Assembly: GCA_020809705.1 (NCBI GenBank)
Contig: CP085826.1
Coordinates: 5,828,001 to 5,892,000, forward strand
Length of the DNA: 64,000 bases
DNA from: Calonectria ilicicola
Taxonomy: Eukaryota > Ascomycota > Sordariomycetes > Hypocreales > Nectriaceae
Reading direction: 5' to 3'
The position numbers and the translations under genes are program-made. The number at the start of each line of letters is the position of its first letter. The stretch's first letter is position 1. The notes under the pieces were generated by a model. That model searched no databases. It was given only the letters and a program-made list of their open reading frames with translations, and was not told the DNA's origin. Positions 24,316 to 34,415 of the stretch are shown piece by piece.

Positions 24316-26564
24316 GATTCCATAAATCGTATTAAAGGCTTTAGGTGGGCTAGAAGGTGCTGCCCTACTATGATCGAGGCCAGAGAAGTCTACTTATACT
24401 TTTGGGAAAGAAAGAAAACTGTTCCCTGAGAGGCTTCCAACAAGTTTAATGCAGCGGCCGCCTGAAGGATATTGCACAACCACGGATAGTATAGCCATGC
24501 AGTCGGCAGGTGTCCAATATGCATGGAGACGTTCTCATCTCACATCCGGAAACCACGGGAATTCCATCAAAGTACACCGATTCTAATCGGCCGTCATGAT
24601 ATGTCATGTAATGTTTGCGGGGCGATGTTGCTCAAACGGTGGTACTTTTCCCCCCCGGTTGGGCAATTTACGCCAAACCATTTTCATACATCCAGACTCG
24701 GGACATAACGACAAGGCTATGCTTTGCCAAAGCAAGCATCGGTCCCAACTAGTACTTATTTAGCGGGAGGGTGACGACGCAGTTGCAACGATGGTATGCG
24801 GGAAACCAGCTAGTCACGAATTGTGGTGCCATGCAATGGAATCATTTGCTCGGCCTTTGGGACTGCATAGATGGTAGAGCTGCGAGGCCCTGAAAGAGAA
24901 CAAGGATATCACGGGTAAATGAGCCCAGGACATGAAATGTTATTCATGATGTGAGTGGAGATGAGTGTGTAGAGCTCTTGGTTAGTGAGTGGTAATGGAA
25001 GAAGAAAAGAAGGTGAAGACAGGAGACGAAGCCGAAACAGAGTGTAAGCCCGATCGGCAGTGGGTTTGGGGAAGTACTCCAATACTCCAATCAAGGAGCC
25101 TCTGTTACCAACATGAGGCATTGAGTGGAGTAAGACGCCGGGGGGTCCATGAAAGCCGCAGTCGATATGCCGGGATGCAGCCATTGTGTCACTCTGGGAC
25201 GGCGCTTACACACCACACAGATGGTACTCGGGGATGATCCCATTGGCTATGACATGAAGGGCGCGCAAGACTTGATAGTGCGAGCAGATATGAATAGAAT
25301 ACGAGGAAGAGGTGGCTCAGAGCAGATTGCGGCACTGTTCATGTTGTCCGGTGCAATTATCTCAGTCCGTCCTTCAATGGCTATTCATGGTGGACCAGAT
25401 GATCGCTCGGGATAGACACGGAGCTCCCTTCCCCGGACCAGGGCTACAGTCTTGGCCCGGATAAATACCAGCTGGTGAGGAATCAATGCTGAGGAATCAT
25501 CTTGGCCCATGACGTGTTGGGCCAAGGCGGATGGATGCAATGCGCAAGCTAAAATCGGAGCACCACCTTGAACGAGGGTGGCATGCGGATATGACGACAC
25601 TGTGGACACGAACTCGAAGGGGAGGTTTTAAACTGACACGCACTTTTGGGTCACATATATTTAACGGCAGTGAGTCGAAGATGAACCATGAGCGGCATCT
25701 TGGGCGTTATGCATCTTATCGTGACAAGTCAGTTCCAAGGTGGTGGTGGAGGGAGGGAAGCACGTAATCAATCAAAGATGCATAATCAAAATGCAGACGA
25801 AAATTGACCCAGAAACCGAGACAAGTCGTTTGTTTAGGGCGGAAAGTTAATGTCAGGCGTTTTTTGACTGCCTCTCTAGGTCAACACATGACTTTTAAAA
25901 TTTGAGATTGAGTGCTGTGATGTGCTTCACTCTCCCTCAGATTTCCACTCGCACTCAATTTGCCCAGTTTCACAACACCAGGGTCTTCGTTTCTTTACCC
26001 TTGGGATATGAGACTGGCGAGTTTAATCGTCCCCACTTGAAAGAGAGAGCAGGGCAATGTGTCGGAGCAAGGTTCATTGTTACAAGGGTCGGGCATGTAT
26101 GTAATCGTCATCATTTCTCGCTTTTTTTTTTATTTCTCACACAGGTGACAAGGTATGGCACACAGCGCAAACCACTCTCCTAAGACTACAACGAGAAATA
26201 TCACGATAGAATAATAAGCAGCATGTATGAATAGATAAAATATCCGGGGTACCATTTACGTTTCATTTTAGCATATTATGTACAACATGTCAAGCCAATT
26301 CCCCACTTACCTCTTTCTGGTACAATCAACGAGAAGGATTTTTAACAAAGTTCAACTGGTTCGTCTTAGGGCCGGCGATTGCATAAGATGCTCACATATG
26401 TAGCAGCTAAGAATATTCCATGTCACTCGCAGTCCACAACCTACACTAGAGGCACCATTGACCCACATGCCACCAAGAAAAAAAAAATCTTTTCCATACC
26501 CACCCGGTCTGTGTTGGTGCATGAGGCAGTTTTGGGACCGGCAGTTCTCAACAATTAGAGCCAC
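24316..26564. other. Catalase upstream region
   Basis: About 2.2 kb with short ORFs only (largest 93 codons), none recognisable. It should include the catalase promoter at its left end. No confident stress-response motif could be assigned by eye. Confidence 0.45.
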
Positions 26565-26649
26565 GCCCGGTTAGCTCAATCGGTAGAGCGTGAGACTCTT
26601 ACGAGTACACGAAATCTCAAGGTTGCGGGTTCGACCCCCGCATCGGGCT
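26565..26649 (+). tRNA. tRNA-Lys(CTT) with 12-nt intron
   Basis: A full cloverleaf can be folded. The acceptor stem GCCCGGT pairs with ATCGGGC, the D arm begins TAGCTCAATCGGTAGAGC (A box), and the anticodon stem TGAGA/TCTCA encloses loop CTCTTAA with anticodon CTT. The T arm GCGGG-TTCGACC-CCCGC contains the B box. The loop is interrupted after position 37 by a short intron (CGAGTACACGAA), the normal place for nuclear tRNA introns. A T-rich stretch with a T5 run near 26686-26690 may end Pol III transcription. It lies at the left edge of the accessory island. Confidence 0.95.
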
Positions 26650-27641
26650 GTTCCTATATAAGATGCGATTGCTAAGCGCGGCTTTCTTTTTGCACTTTGC
26701 GAGAAGTTTTGTAGTTGTGGACGAGAGTTACCCTACACCGAAGCACTGCTCGACATTGTGATTGATACACGTCCAGCCTGCGCTGTTAGGAAGCCATGAA
26801 AAGCGGAATACGACGCATAAATGATTGGTAATGGCTACCATTGAGATAATGCCAAACGCCGCCAAATGTTCCTGTTGACCATGTCGTATGATGTTTATCA
26901 TCATTGCCTTGTCATCAATTTTTTGCATTTAGGATAGCCAGATGCTCTAGACGGGCTTCTATGAGCATGAATTTGATGGATGTATAAACTACCAGGTACA
27001 CTCTTTTTTTTGGAAAACAAGTGAAGGCAAACCCCAGGTTTGCGCAAAGGGGCTCTTCGAAGAAGAGAAGAAAAAAAATGCAGGAGCTAGGTGTCGGCTG
27101 TTAGTAACCAAAATCTTGAATCCGAAAAAAGTAGAGCCAATAAAAGGGTAGAAGAGAAAGTAAAACAAAAAGAAACATGATGAATAAAAATCTTATATTG
27201 AGGAAGGTATAAAGCCGACTAGAGGTAGTAAAAGCCTCTACTAAAGCCAATTAGAGATCAAGAAGCACAGAAGGTAGGGCCAGTGGACTGTCAAAGCTTG
27301 TGTCACTAATTAGAGGCTGGGGGTCAGGGGATAGGCAGTATAAGATTCGGTTTTGTTCCTCACCGAGCAAAACACAACCCTCTCCCGAAGAGCACTGTCC
27401 TGACAAGATGAAGCTATTCTGACCTGTCGGGAATGCCCCCAGGCATCAGGACCAGTCCTTTATCTAGTATATGAGACTATTAGAGATTGTTGCTGTCTAG
27501 GACACAACCCAACTCTGAATACAACCGGATGCCTTTAATTGAGCTATCTGACCAATCGACCGTAACATTCTTCCTTTGTTCAAACCGGCTGGCCTAACCC
27601 TAACCGCTAACACAAACCATTACACTGGTTTTAGTCTCATC
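26650..27641. other. AT-rich intergenic region between tRNA-Lys and the HET-ankyrin gene
   Basis: About 1 kb of A- and purine-rich sequence with no supportable ORF. It includes a possible solo LTR (27099-27569, listed separately) and, just after it, two telomere-like CCTAA repeats near 27593-27605. It is also the 3' flank of the HET-ankyrin gene. Confidence 0.5.
27099..27569. mobile_element. Possible solo LTR or LTR relic
   Basis: The segment starts TGTTAGTAAC and ends ACCGTAACA, so it has the TGTTA...TAACA short inverted ends common in fungal Gypsy/Copia LTRs. It is about 470 nt long, AT-rich, and contains a TATAAG-like box near 27340. The flanking five bases do not match as a target-site duplication, so the call is weak. 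Confidence 0.25.
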
Positions 27642-30444
27642 CTAACCCAATAATTTCCGTAATCCTTCGAAGCCATTCTTTGCAGCTAGTCTCAGTACAT
27701 CAGGGCTTGGATTAGCTCCCATGTAAATAAGAAGCTTTACTACTCCTGTATGTCTATTATTTGTAGCCAAATTTAACGCTCGAGCGCTAGGTTTGGCTCC
27801 TTTGTCAAGAAGGAGCCTCATCGCTCCTGCATGCCCATTCTCTGCAGCCAGTTCTATTGCCTGAGTGCTAGGTTTGACCCCTTTCTTAATTAGTAGCTTC
27901 AGTGCTCCTGCATGTCCATTCTCTGCAGCCAATTCTAGCGTCCGAGTGCTAGGTTTGGCTCCTTTCTTAAGTAGTAGCTTCAATGCTCCCTGAAATCCAT
28001 GCCCCGCGGCTAATTCCAACACCTCAGGAATGGGATTAGATCCCCCATCAAGAAGGAGCTTCAATGCTCCTGTGTGCCCATTCTGCACGGCCGATATTAA
28101 TGCCCTAGCACCAGGCTGAGCTCCTTTCTCAAGTAGTAGCTTTAATGTTCCGTCATCTCCATTCTTTACAGCTAATTCCAGTGCCCTAGCGGTTGGTTGA
28201 GCCCCATTTTTAAGCAATAGCTTCGCTGCTCCATCATACCCATTCTCTATAGCTAGTTGCAGCATCTCGGCGCTCGGTTGAGCGCCCTTCTCTAGCAATA
28301 ATCTCAGTGCTCCTTGATGCCCATTCCTTGCCGCCAATTCCAGTGCTTTAGTGCTAGGTTCAGCTCCCTTCTCAAGCAGGAGCTTCAATGCTAGTTCATA
28401 TCCATTCCCCGCAGTGAATTCCAGGGCCTTTTCACTGGGTGCAGCTCCCTTTTCGATCAGCAACTGTGCTAATCTACCATTTTCTTTCTTTATAACTAGT
28501 GATAGTACCCTCTGGTCGCTTCCATCCTTAGCATTTGGACTAACCCCTTTTTCAAGTAGCCACTTAACAACTGTCTCATAATCCCGCTTTACTGCCAACA
28601 CTAGAGCTGAATTATCAGGCTTGAAGTTCGTTTCGAGTATTAGCTTTACTGTTTCTGTCTGTCCATTCTTAATGGCAGATTCTAAAGCCCTGTTGTATAC
28701 TCTTGCGGCTTTCGTAGGCCGCACCTTAAGTAACACTTTGACTACTGCTTCTTGCCCTTTCTCAGCAGCTATTACTAGTGCATGATTAGGGTCGGCGCCC
28801 CTCTCAAGCATTAGTTTCACTACTGTCTCATGTCCATACTTTGCAGCAAGTACAAAGGACTTCATATTGAGTTTGGCTCCTTGTTCAAGTAGAACCTTCA
28901 CTACCGCGTCACACCCATATTTCGCAGCTGATATCAGCAAGGCCCCATGAGGGTCAGCGTCGTTTTCAAGTAATAGCTTTACTGTTGGGCCATGCCCATT
29001 TTCTGCAGCTAATGCCAGCGCCGTGCAGTCTTTATCGATAAATCTAGGGTTGACGCCCATTTCAAACAGCACTTTTATCACTTCGTCATGCCCATTTCTT
29101 GCAGCCGAAACTAGGACATCTCGATTGGGATCAACTCCTTGCTTAATTAGCATCTTCACAACTTTTTTATTTCCTTTTTCCGCAGCTTTGACAAGTGACG
29201 ATTCCTTTTTGTGTATCTGACGCTCTTGTCGAACACATATATTAGCCTCGAATGATTCAGATCGGCGAGGGTCAATTGCGCTGATCGTCTCCAGCTTGTG
29301 GCTTTTTATTCTCATAAAGTACTTGTGGGCCTCTGATATAGCCTCCACGTAAATTCCAACTTCATTCCCCAGGTCGCCTTCCACTGCACAAGGAAGAATG
29401 GCTAGCCGAACGCTCTCCGTTGGAAATCGCTTAGTTTCCATGAGAGGAAGTGTTATGTTTATTCCCTTGTTGTTTATAGTTATTGTTCCGTTCAATCCAC
29501 TAGATGAATCGACTGGGATTATTCTTCTAGAATTAACGAATGCAGCCGGAGATGTTGCAAGAAGGCTGCCACAAGAATCAGATGACTCCCAGGCGAAGAG
29601 GCTATGGTCATCTGAGACCTTCATGATTTCTTCTTGAAGCCTAATGAAGGCCCTTTCTCCTTCTCCATAAAGCATAGGCATATTAATACCAAATAAGCCC
29701 ATCAAACAATACGCACTATCCTCGATTCTAGTGGTCTTCCTTTTTGAAGCCCATGACATCCTCTGTGCAATGCTAGCAAATTGGAGATCTCCATCTTGAA
29801 GAATAAACTCAGGTATACCAGTAATTTTCGATATTTCTGCTTTCATTCTCAACTTGGAACCCATTTTTTTCCATGTCTTACCTAGAAAGATGATCTCTGA
29901 AGGAGCAATAAGCTCTTGAAGAGTCCACCCTCTAGTAAACCACCTTTGATATATAAAATTAGCTTTTCTAATAATCTTTACCAAAAAAATACTTAAAATA
30001 GCATATAATAAATAAGATTGACACTCACCTACTCTCAAAGAATTCTGAACATATAGTCCTTGTCTGATCGTCAGTATCGTTGGATGGGACATCAGCAAGA
30101 TAAGCATAGCATATTCCAGCTTCCTGATACCAACGATACATCGAATTAATTGCTTCAGAGAGTTCTGCGCTGCTGGTTTTATCAATGCAACAAGTATCAA
30201 TCCATACATAACCAAATCCATCTCGCTTGGCAATTGAGCATGTCATCTTAACCTTATCATATCTAGCTCCAGCGCAACGTTCTTTATTTCCAATATCTCC
30301 AAAAACGATCTCATCGTCGCCCCACGTATGTGAAAGAATAGCGTATAAAGGGACATTGTTGCCTTCAAAATTCTCCAGGCAATGAGTCTCTGTATTTAGC
30401 AGGTGCATTTCGTTCAATGCGATGAAATTTGAACTTCGTAGCAA
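27642..30444 (-). CDS. HET-domain protein with ankyrin repeats
   Basis: Two exons, 30029-30444 and 27642-29943, with an 85-nt AT-rich intron (AG/GTGAGT to CAAAG/G) give 905 aa. The HET (heterokaryon incompatibility) domain spans about 30-240: VPLYAILSHTWGDDEIVF, YVWIDTCCIDKTSSAELSEA, the intron-split RWFTRGWTLQEL, then EDSAYCLMGLFG and MLYGEGERAF. After a linker (240-385) about 19 ankyrin-type repeats fill the rest to the C-terminus. The last nine complete ones are exactly 27 residues each, shorter than the canonical 33. HET-ankyrin proteins are part of the fungal NLR-like repertoire and can trigger cell death on non-self recognition; this one lacks an NACHT/NB-ARC domain between HET and repeats. 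Codons are visibly A/T-ended, unlike the flanking core genes. The function is inferred from domains only. Confidence 0.9.
27699..28428 (-). repeat. Nine tandem 81-nt (27-residue) ankyrin-like repeats
   Basis: Within the HET-ankyrin gene, nine consecutive units are each exactly 27 codons. The shared pattern is A-L-E-L-A-A near the start, N-G-H in the turn, K-L-L-L in the second helix, and G-A-x-P-S at the end. A tenth, partial unit ends the protein. Confidence 0.85.
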
Positions 30445-32553
30445 TCAGTTTTCTTTTTAATAGTGACCTGTAACTTTCATGATTGTAAGAGATAAAATCC
30501 TAAATTTGTCGAAAGGAAGTGAGCAGCTGTGTTCCAAAAACCACGCGTTTCTGCCTCATTTGATAAGATAAAGCGGGGAGAGACCAATCACGTGAAACTG
30601 CTGCCTCGGTGAGGCAGACTTGAGGCGACATCTTACCTCACTTAGAATGCTAAACGAAACTACCCCCCACCCCCCTCCCAAAAAAAAAATACGAGGAGAA
30701 AGAAGAAAATGCCGGTAGGAGAATTTGCATTTTCACAACCATCCGCCCGTTTCGTGGGCTTGCGTCCGGAGGGAGAGGGGACAGGATTAGGAGTACGGGA
30801 TAAGAGGAGCGCCAGCGACAATCAGAGAATATTCCTTGAGTTAAAAACGGGCCGGCACTGTGTGAGAAACAGACAGGATATATAGCGAGCAATCATTAGT
30901 GACATAACATAATGCCGGAAGAAATAAAGGCGCGTCTCTCGCAGTTGGGACCTGAGTGCAAGGAATCCAGGGACATCGCTAACGTCTTCGGCGCAATGCC
31001 CACCCAAAACTGTCCAAGAACCCAAGGAATACGCAAGCGAAGGCTGAAGCAAAAAACCTACTTTCGACTTCAAAAGGAAAAGCCTCTCTCGAGCAATGTG
31101 AAAAGGTCCCAAAAAAGCCAGAGAAAATTCGGACAGCCGAAGCAAAAGTCGCGCTGTCGATTATGCACAGCTACCAGAGTTGGCTCAAGGTCGGTTCGCT
31201 AGCACCATCAATCACGTTGGCCAAGCAAGATGAAGACGGGGTCCATGACATTGTCTATCAGGCAACCGTCCTCATCCTATTCGACGACATATTAGACGAC
31301 TTGTGTGAAGATCTAAGCGATGAGTTATTTGACGACCAATGTGACAACCTATTGATGCCACTTTGTGTAATAATTCGTGTTAGGCAGTATCAGGTGGAAG
31401 AGCCAATAAGAGTGAAGGAAGCCTCCGAACTGAGCCAGAACAACTCTTCTTCGAAAGAGCATTGGTTCTTTTTTTCCCTGTGGAGTTGATGACAAAGGCC
31501 AAGGGTAGGTGGATGCTGTGCCCTGCGGAAGATTTGGTGTGATACTTTGTGTGGTAAATGTGGCGCTACTAACGGAATGATAAGGGTCCATCCAGGCAGA
31601 AGTCTCTGATCTAGTGCGAAGTTTGCTTGTTCAAACATGGCAGGCTTTGGACTTACATATGTGTCTTGGGCAGCGACGCTGTGGGATCTGCTGGTATGTG
31701 GTTGATGGTTCCCTGGTCAAAGAAAACCAAGATACCCACCTTTCAACGACGAGGAATCCATTGTTTGATACCCCGTCAAAAGCAGTCAGCCAGTGACTGC
31801 GTATGTACATGTGTCTGACTGCTAAAAATGGCAGCACCATGTGCGATCGTCGATTGACGCCGCGGCCGCTTCCGTGGCGCTAGACCAATATAAGGCAAGA
31901 AGCAGACGACAGTCCCACCCACGGTTGGAGTATCATGAAGCAATGGCGGCAAGTCTCAAGGTGACTATTTAGCAGCACTAATGACAATGAGCGCAAAGCT
32001 GAGCGGGAAACGTACCAAGACACGGCTAATTGAAGCCCTGCGGAGACATGGTATGCGTCTGTTGCAGCCGGGAAGATGGCGATTGGAGCAATAAATGCAA
32101 GTTGGTCGGTTGACCTGCCCCAAGCGGCCAATTGCTTCAAATGAGAGACACATTTTCCCGCCTGTTGTTGTCTTCTCCTCTGCAGGATAGAGGCCAGAGG
32201 CCAGATGCCGATGCTCGGACCACTGGATCAAACCCTACACGGGGCTAGTGCCGTGCCGTGCCGAGCAAAGGTCATGTCAAAGTTTGCAACGTCCCTTGCA
32301 AGACGCCTCCAATGAACGTCGTCCCGAGCGCGTTGTTGGTCCTGCAGGTGGTCCTGCACACAGAGAGAGAGAGAGAGCACGGTGCATAGACGAGGGGGGC
32401 TGACCCTGGCCATGCAGCGCGGGAGGAGGAGCCATGTTCCACTCTCCATCATGGGATGGGCTTTAATAACAAGGCGTCTGTCCCCCTTCCCTGGTATAGA
32501 CGAGATAGGAACACTGTCAGCATCCAAGCAAAAAAAAAAAAAAAAACACGACA
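30445..32553. other. Divergent intergenic region HET-ankyrin/methyltransferase
   Basis: About 2.1 kb. Two overlapping plus-strand ORFs (30912-31202, very basic; 31163-31489, with an Asp-rich stretch) are unrecognised and could be a decayed gene. An AG dinucleotide run lies near 32361-32378 and an A17-type run just before 32553. No other feature supported. Confidence 0.4.
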
Positions 32554-34013
32554 ATGGCTGAGCCAACAACAATATTCATTCAGCCACAAATGGCTGTTGT
32601 AAGTCGTACTCAAGCCCTGGCGCTGCGATACGGCACGCAGCTGACTGTGACGGAACCAAGGACCCCGACTGGCGCAACGAGCCCGACAACGACTCCGCCA
32701 TCAGTGAGGCGTAAATTTAACCCGTGCAAGACCGCCATTGTTGAGGGCCGCCTAACAGCCCATTGTTTAGCGCCAGCTCGACGACATCCATTGCTGAAAG
32801 CATCCTCGAGTACCGCAAGCTGCACGGGAGGACATATCAAAACTTCAACACTGGTACCGAATACTGGTGAGCCGCCCCCCAGCCAGACAGAGGAGCGGCC
32901 AGCTAACCAACCAACTCTCGCGCCATTAGGGCCCCCAACGACGAGAAACAGAATGAGGGACTCGATCTCAAGTTTGCGACAATTGCCCCCGTTGCCCGAA
33001 TTTCTGCTTGTGTCTAACTGCTCGCTAGCCACCACATGCTCTACCTTGCCCTGGACAATAAACTCTTCTTGGCCCCCATTGGTGACAACCCGCAGAGGGT
33101 CATTGACATTGGCACTGGGACGGGCATCTGGGCAATGTGCGGCACGACACCTTTATTTGACCGGCGCAAAATAAACTAACAACCACATGTAGTGACTTTG
33201 CCGACCAGTTTCCCTCTGCGGAGGTTATAGGTACCGACCTATCACCAATCCAGCCTGCCTGGGTATAATCACTACTTCTTCTTCTGGTACAGCGATTCAT
33301 CATCTTCTAACCGACTGACTCCAGGTCCCCGCAAACTGCAAGTTCGAACTCGACGACGCGCAGCTGACCTGGCCATATCCCGATAACCACTTCGACTATG
33401 TTCACATCCGGTGCCTCATGGGCTCCATCAAGGACTGGCCCGCGCTTTACAAGGAGGTCCAGCGCTGCCTCAAGCCCGGCGGCTGGTTTGAGCACATGGA
33501 CTACTCCATCGACGTCTGCTCCGACGACCGCACCATCCCCAAGGGCTGCCCTCTGGACGGCTGGGGCCAGCTCTTCCAGGAGGCTGGCGACAAGATGGGG
33601 AGGAGCTTCAGGATCATCGAGGACGGCCGAAACATTGCCTGGTTCAAGGACGCCGGATTCGAAAACATCAACAACCACCAGTTTAAGCTGCCGGTCGGCG
33701 GGTGGCCCGCGGATCCCAAGTGGAAGGAGGTCGGCCAGTACAATCTCATAATCACCGACCAGAGCCTCGAGGGCTATGTCCTGTTTCTCCTGACAACGGT
33801 CATGGGCTGGGAGTACGCCGAGGTGCAGACCTTCATTGCCCATACCCGCAAGTTGCTTCGCGATCGATCTATCCATTCTTATATCCGAGTGTAAGTAAAT
33901 GCTACTGACGTAGATGTTCATGTTCATTCTTTTTTATAAGTATCTTATTTGCTAAATATTTGACTAGGGGCACTGTCTGGGGCCAAAAACCAAGGTCGCC
34001 TGAAAAGGAATAG
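32554..34013 (+). CDS. LaeA-like SAM-dependent methyltransferase
   Basis: Eight exons (32554-32598, 32661-32710, 32771-32866, 32930-32971, 33029-33136, 33193-33262, 33325-33890, 33968-34013) give 340 aa. All seven introns have GT...AG borders and the frame closes exactly. The start MAEPTT and acidic [17 protein letters not shown] are typical of the numerous TAM-domain methyltransferases related to LaeA. Further signatures are [30 protein letters not shown], motif [15 protein letters not shown] (about 87-100), [15 protein letters not shown], and [14 protein letters not shown] followed by CLKPGGWFE. The end [11 protein letters not shown] matches the family's C-terminus. The substrate is unknown. 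Such proteins sit in or near secondary-metabolite clusters and some regulate them; LaeA itself is nuclear. It is convergent with the next HET gene. Confidence 0.9.
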
Positions 34014-34415
34014 GAGACTGAAGCCGCCCAGGCCGATTGAGAAGGGAGAAAAAAAAGGTAATTGAGAGAAACTCGAGCACATATATGGCCACTAATCGAT
34101 TGCATGGCACAGAGCGGCAACGCTGGAGTACTGCTGATTTTATGAGAATAATTATATCCAAAGGTATTCCATAATTAGCCGCGTTGAGCTCGTTGTTCTT
34201 TTTTTGATATATATAGTCAATACATGTTGGCCATGGCATATGAGCCGTAATAAATAGCAAATAACCTCCCCAGAGCCAGTGTTAAAAAAAAAAAGAACAC
34301 CGATATGGCTGGTATACAATAGATCCATCCTCCAAGCATAGTGATTTTCCTGCTCTCCTAACACCCACATCCAAAACAACAAACGCCTCCCAACACCGCG
34401 CTAAGCATATTCGAC
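34014..34415. other. Convergent 3' region methyltransferase/HET gene
   Basis: A 402-bp AT-rich stretch between two convergent stops, with poly-A/poly-T runs near 34050 and 34285. Probably two 3' UTRs; no gene. Confidence 0.5.

Noticed and set aside
26650..30444. Heavy RIP mutation of the HET-ankyrin locus
   Set aside because: The locus is A/T-leaning, but the 906-codon reading frame, including near-identical tandem repeats, is intact, which RIP would normally break.
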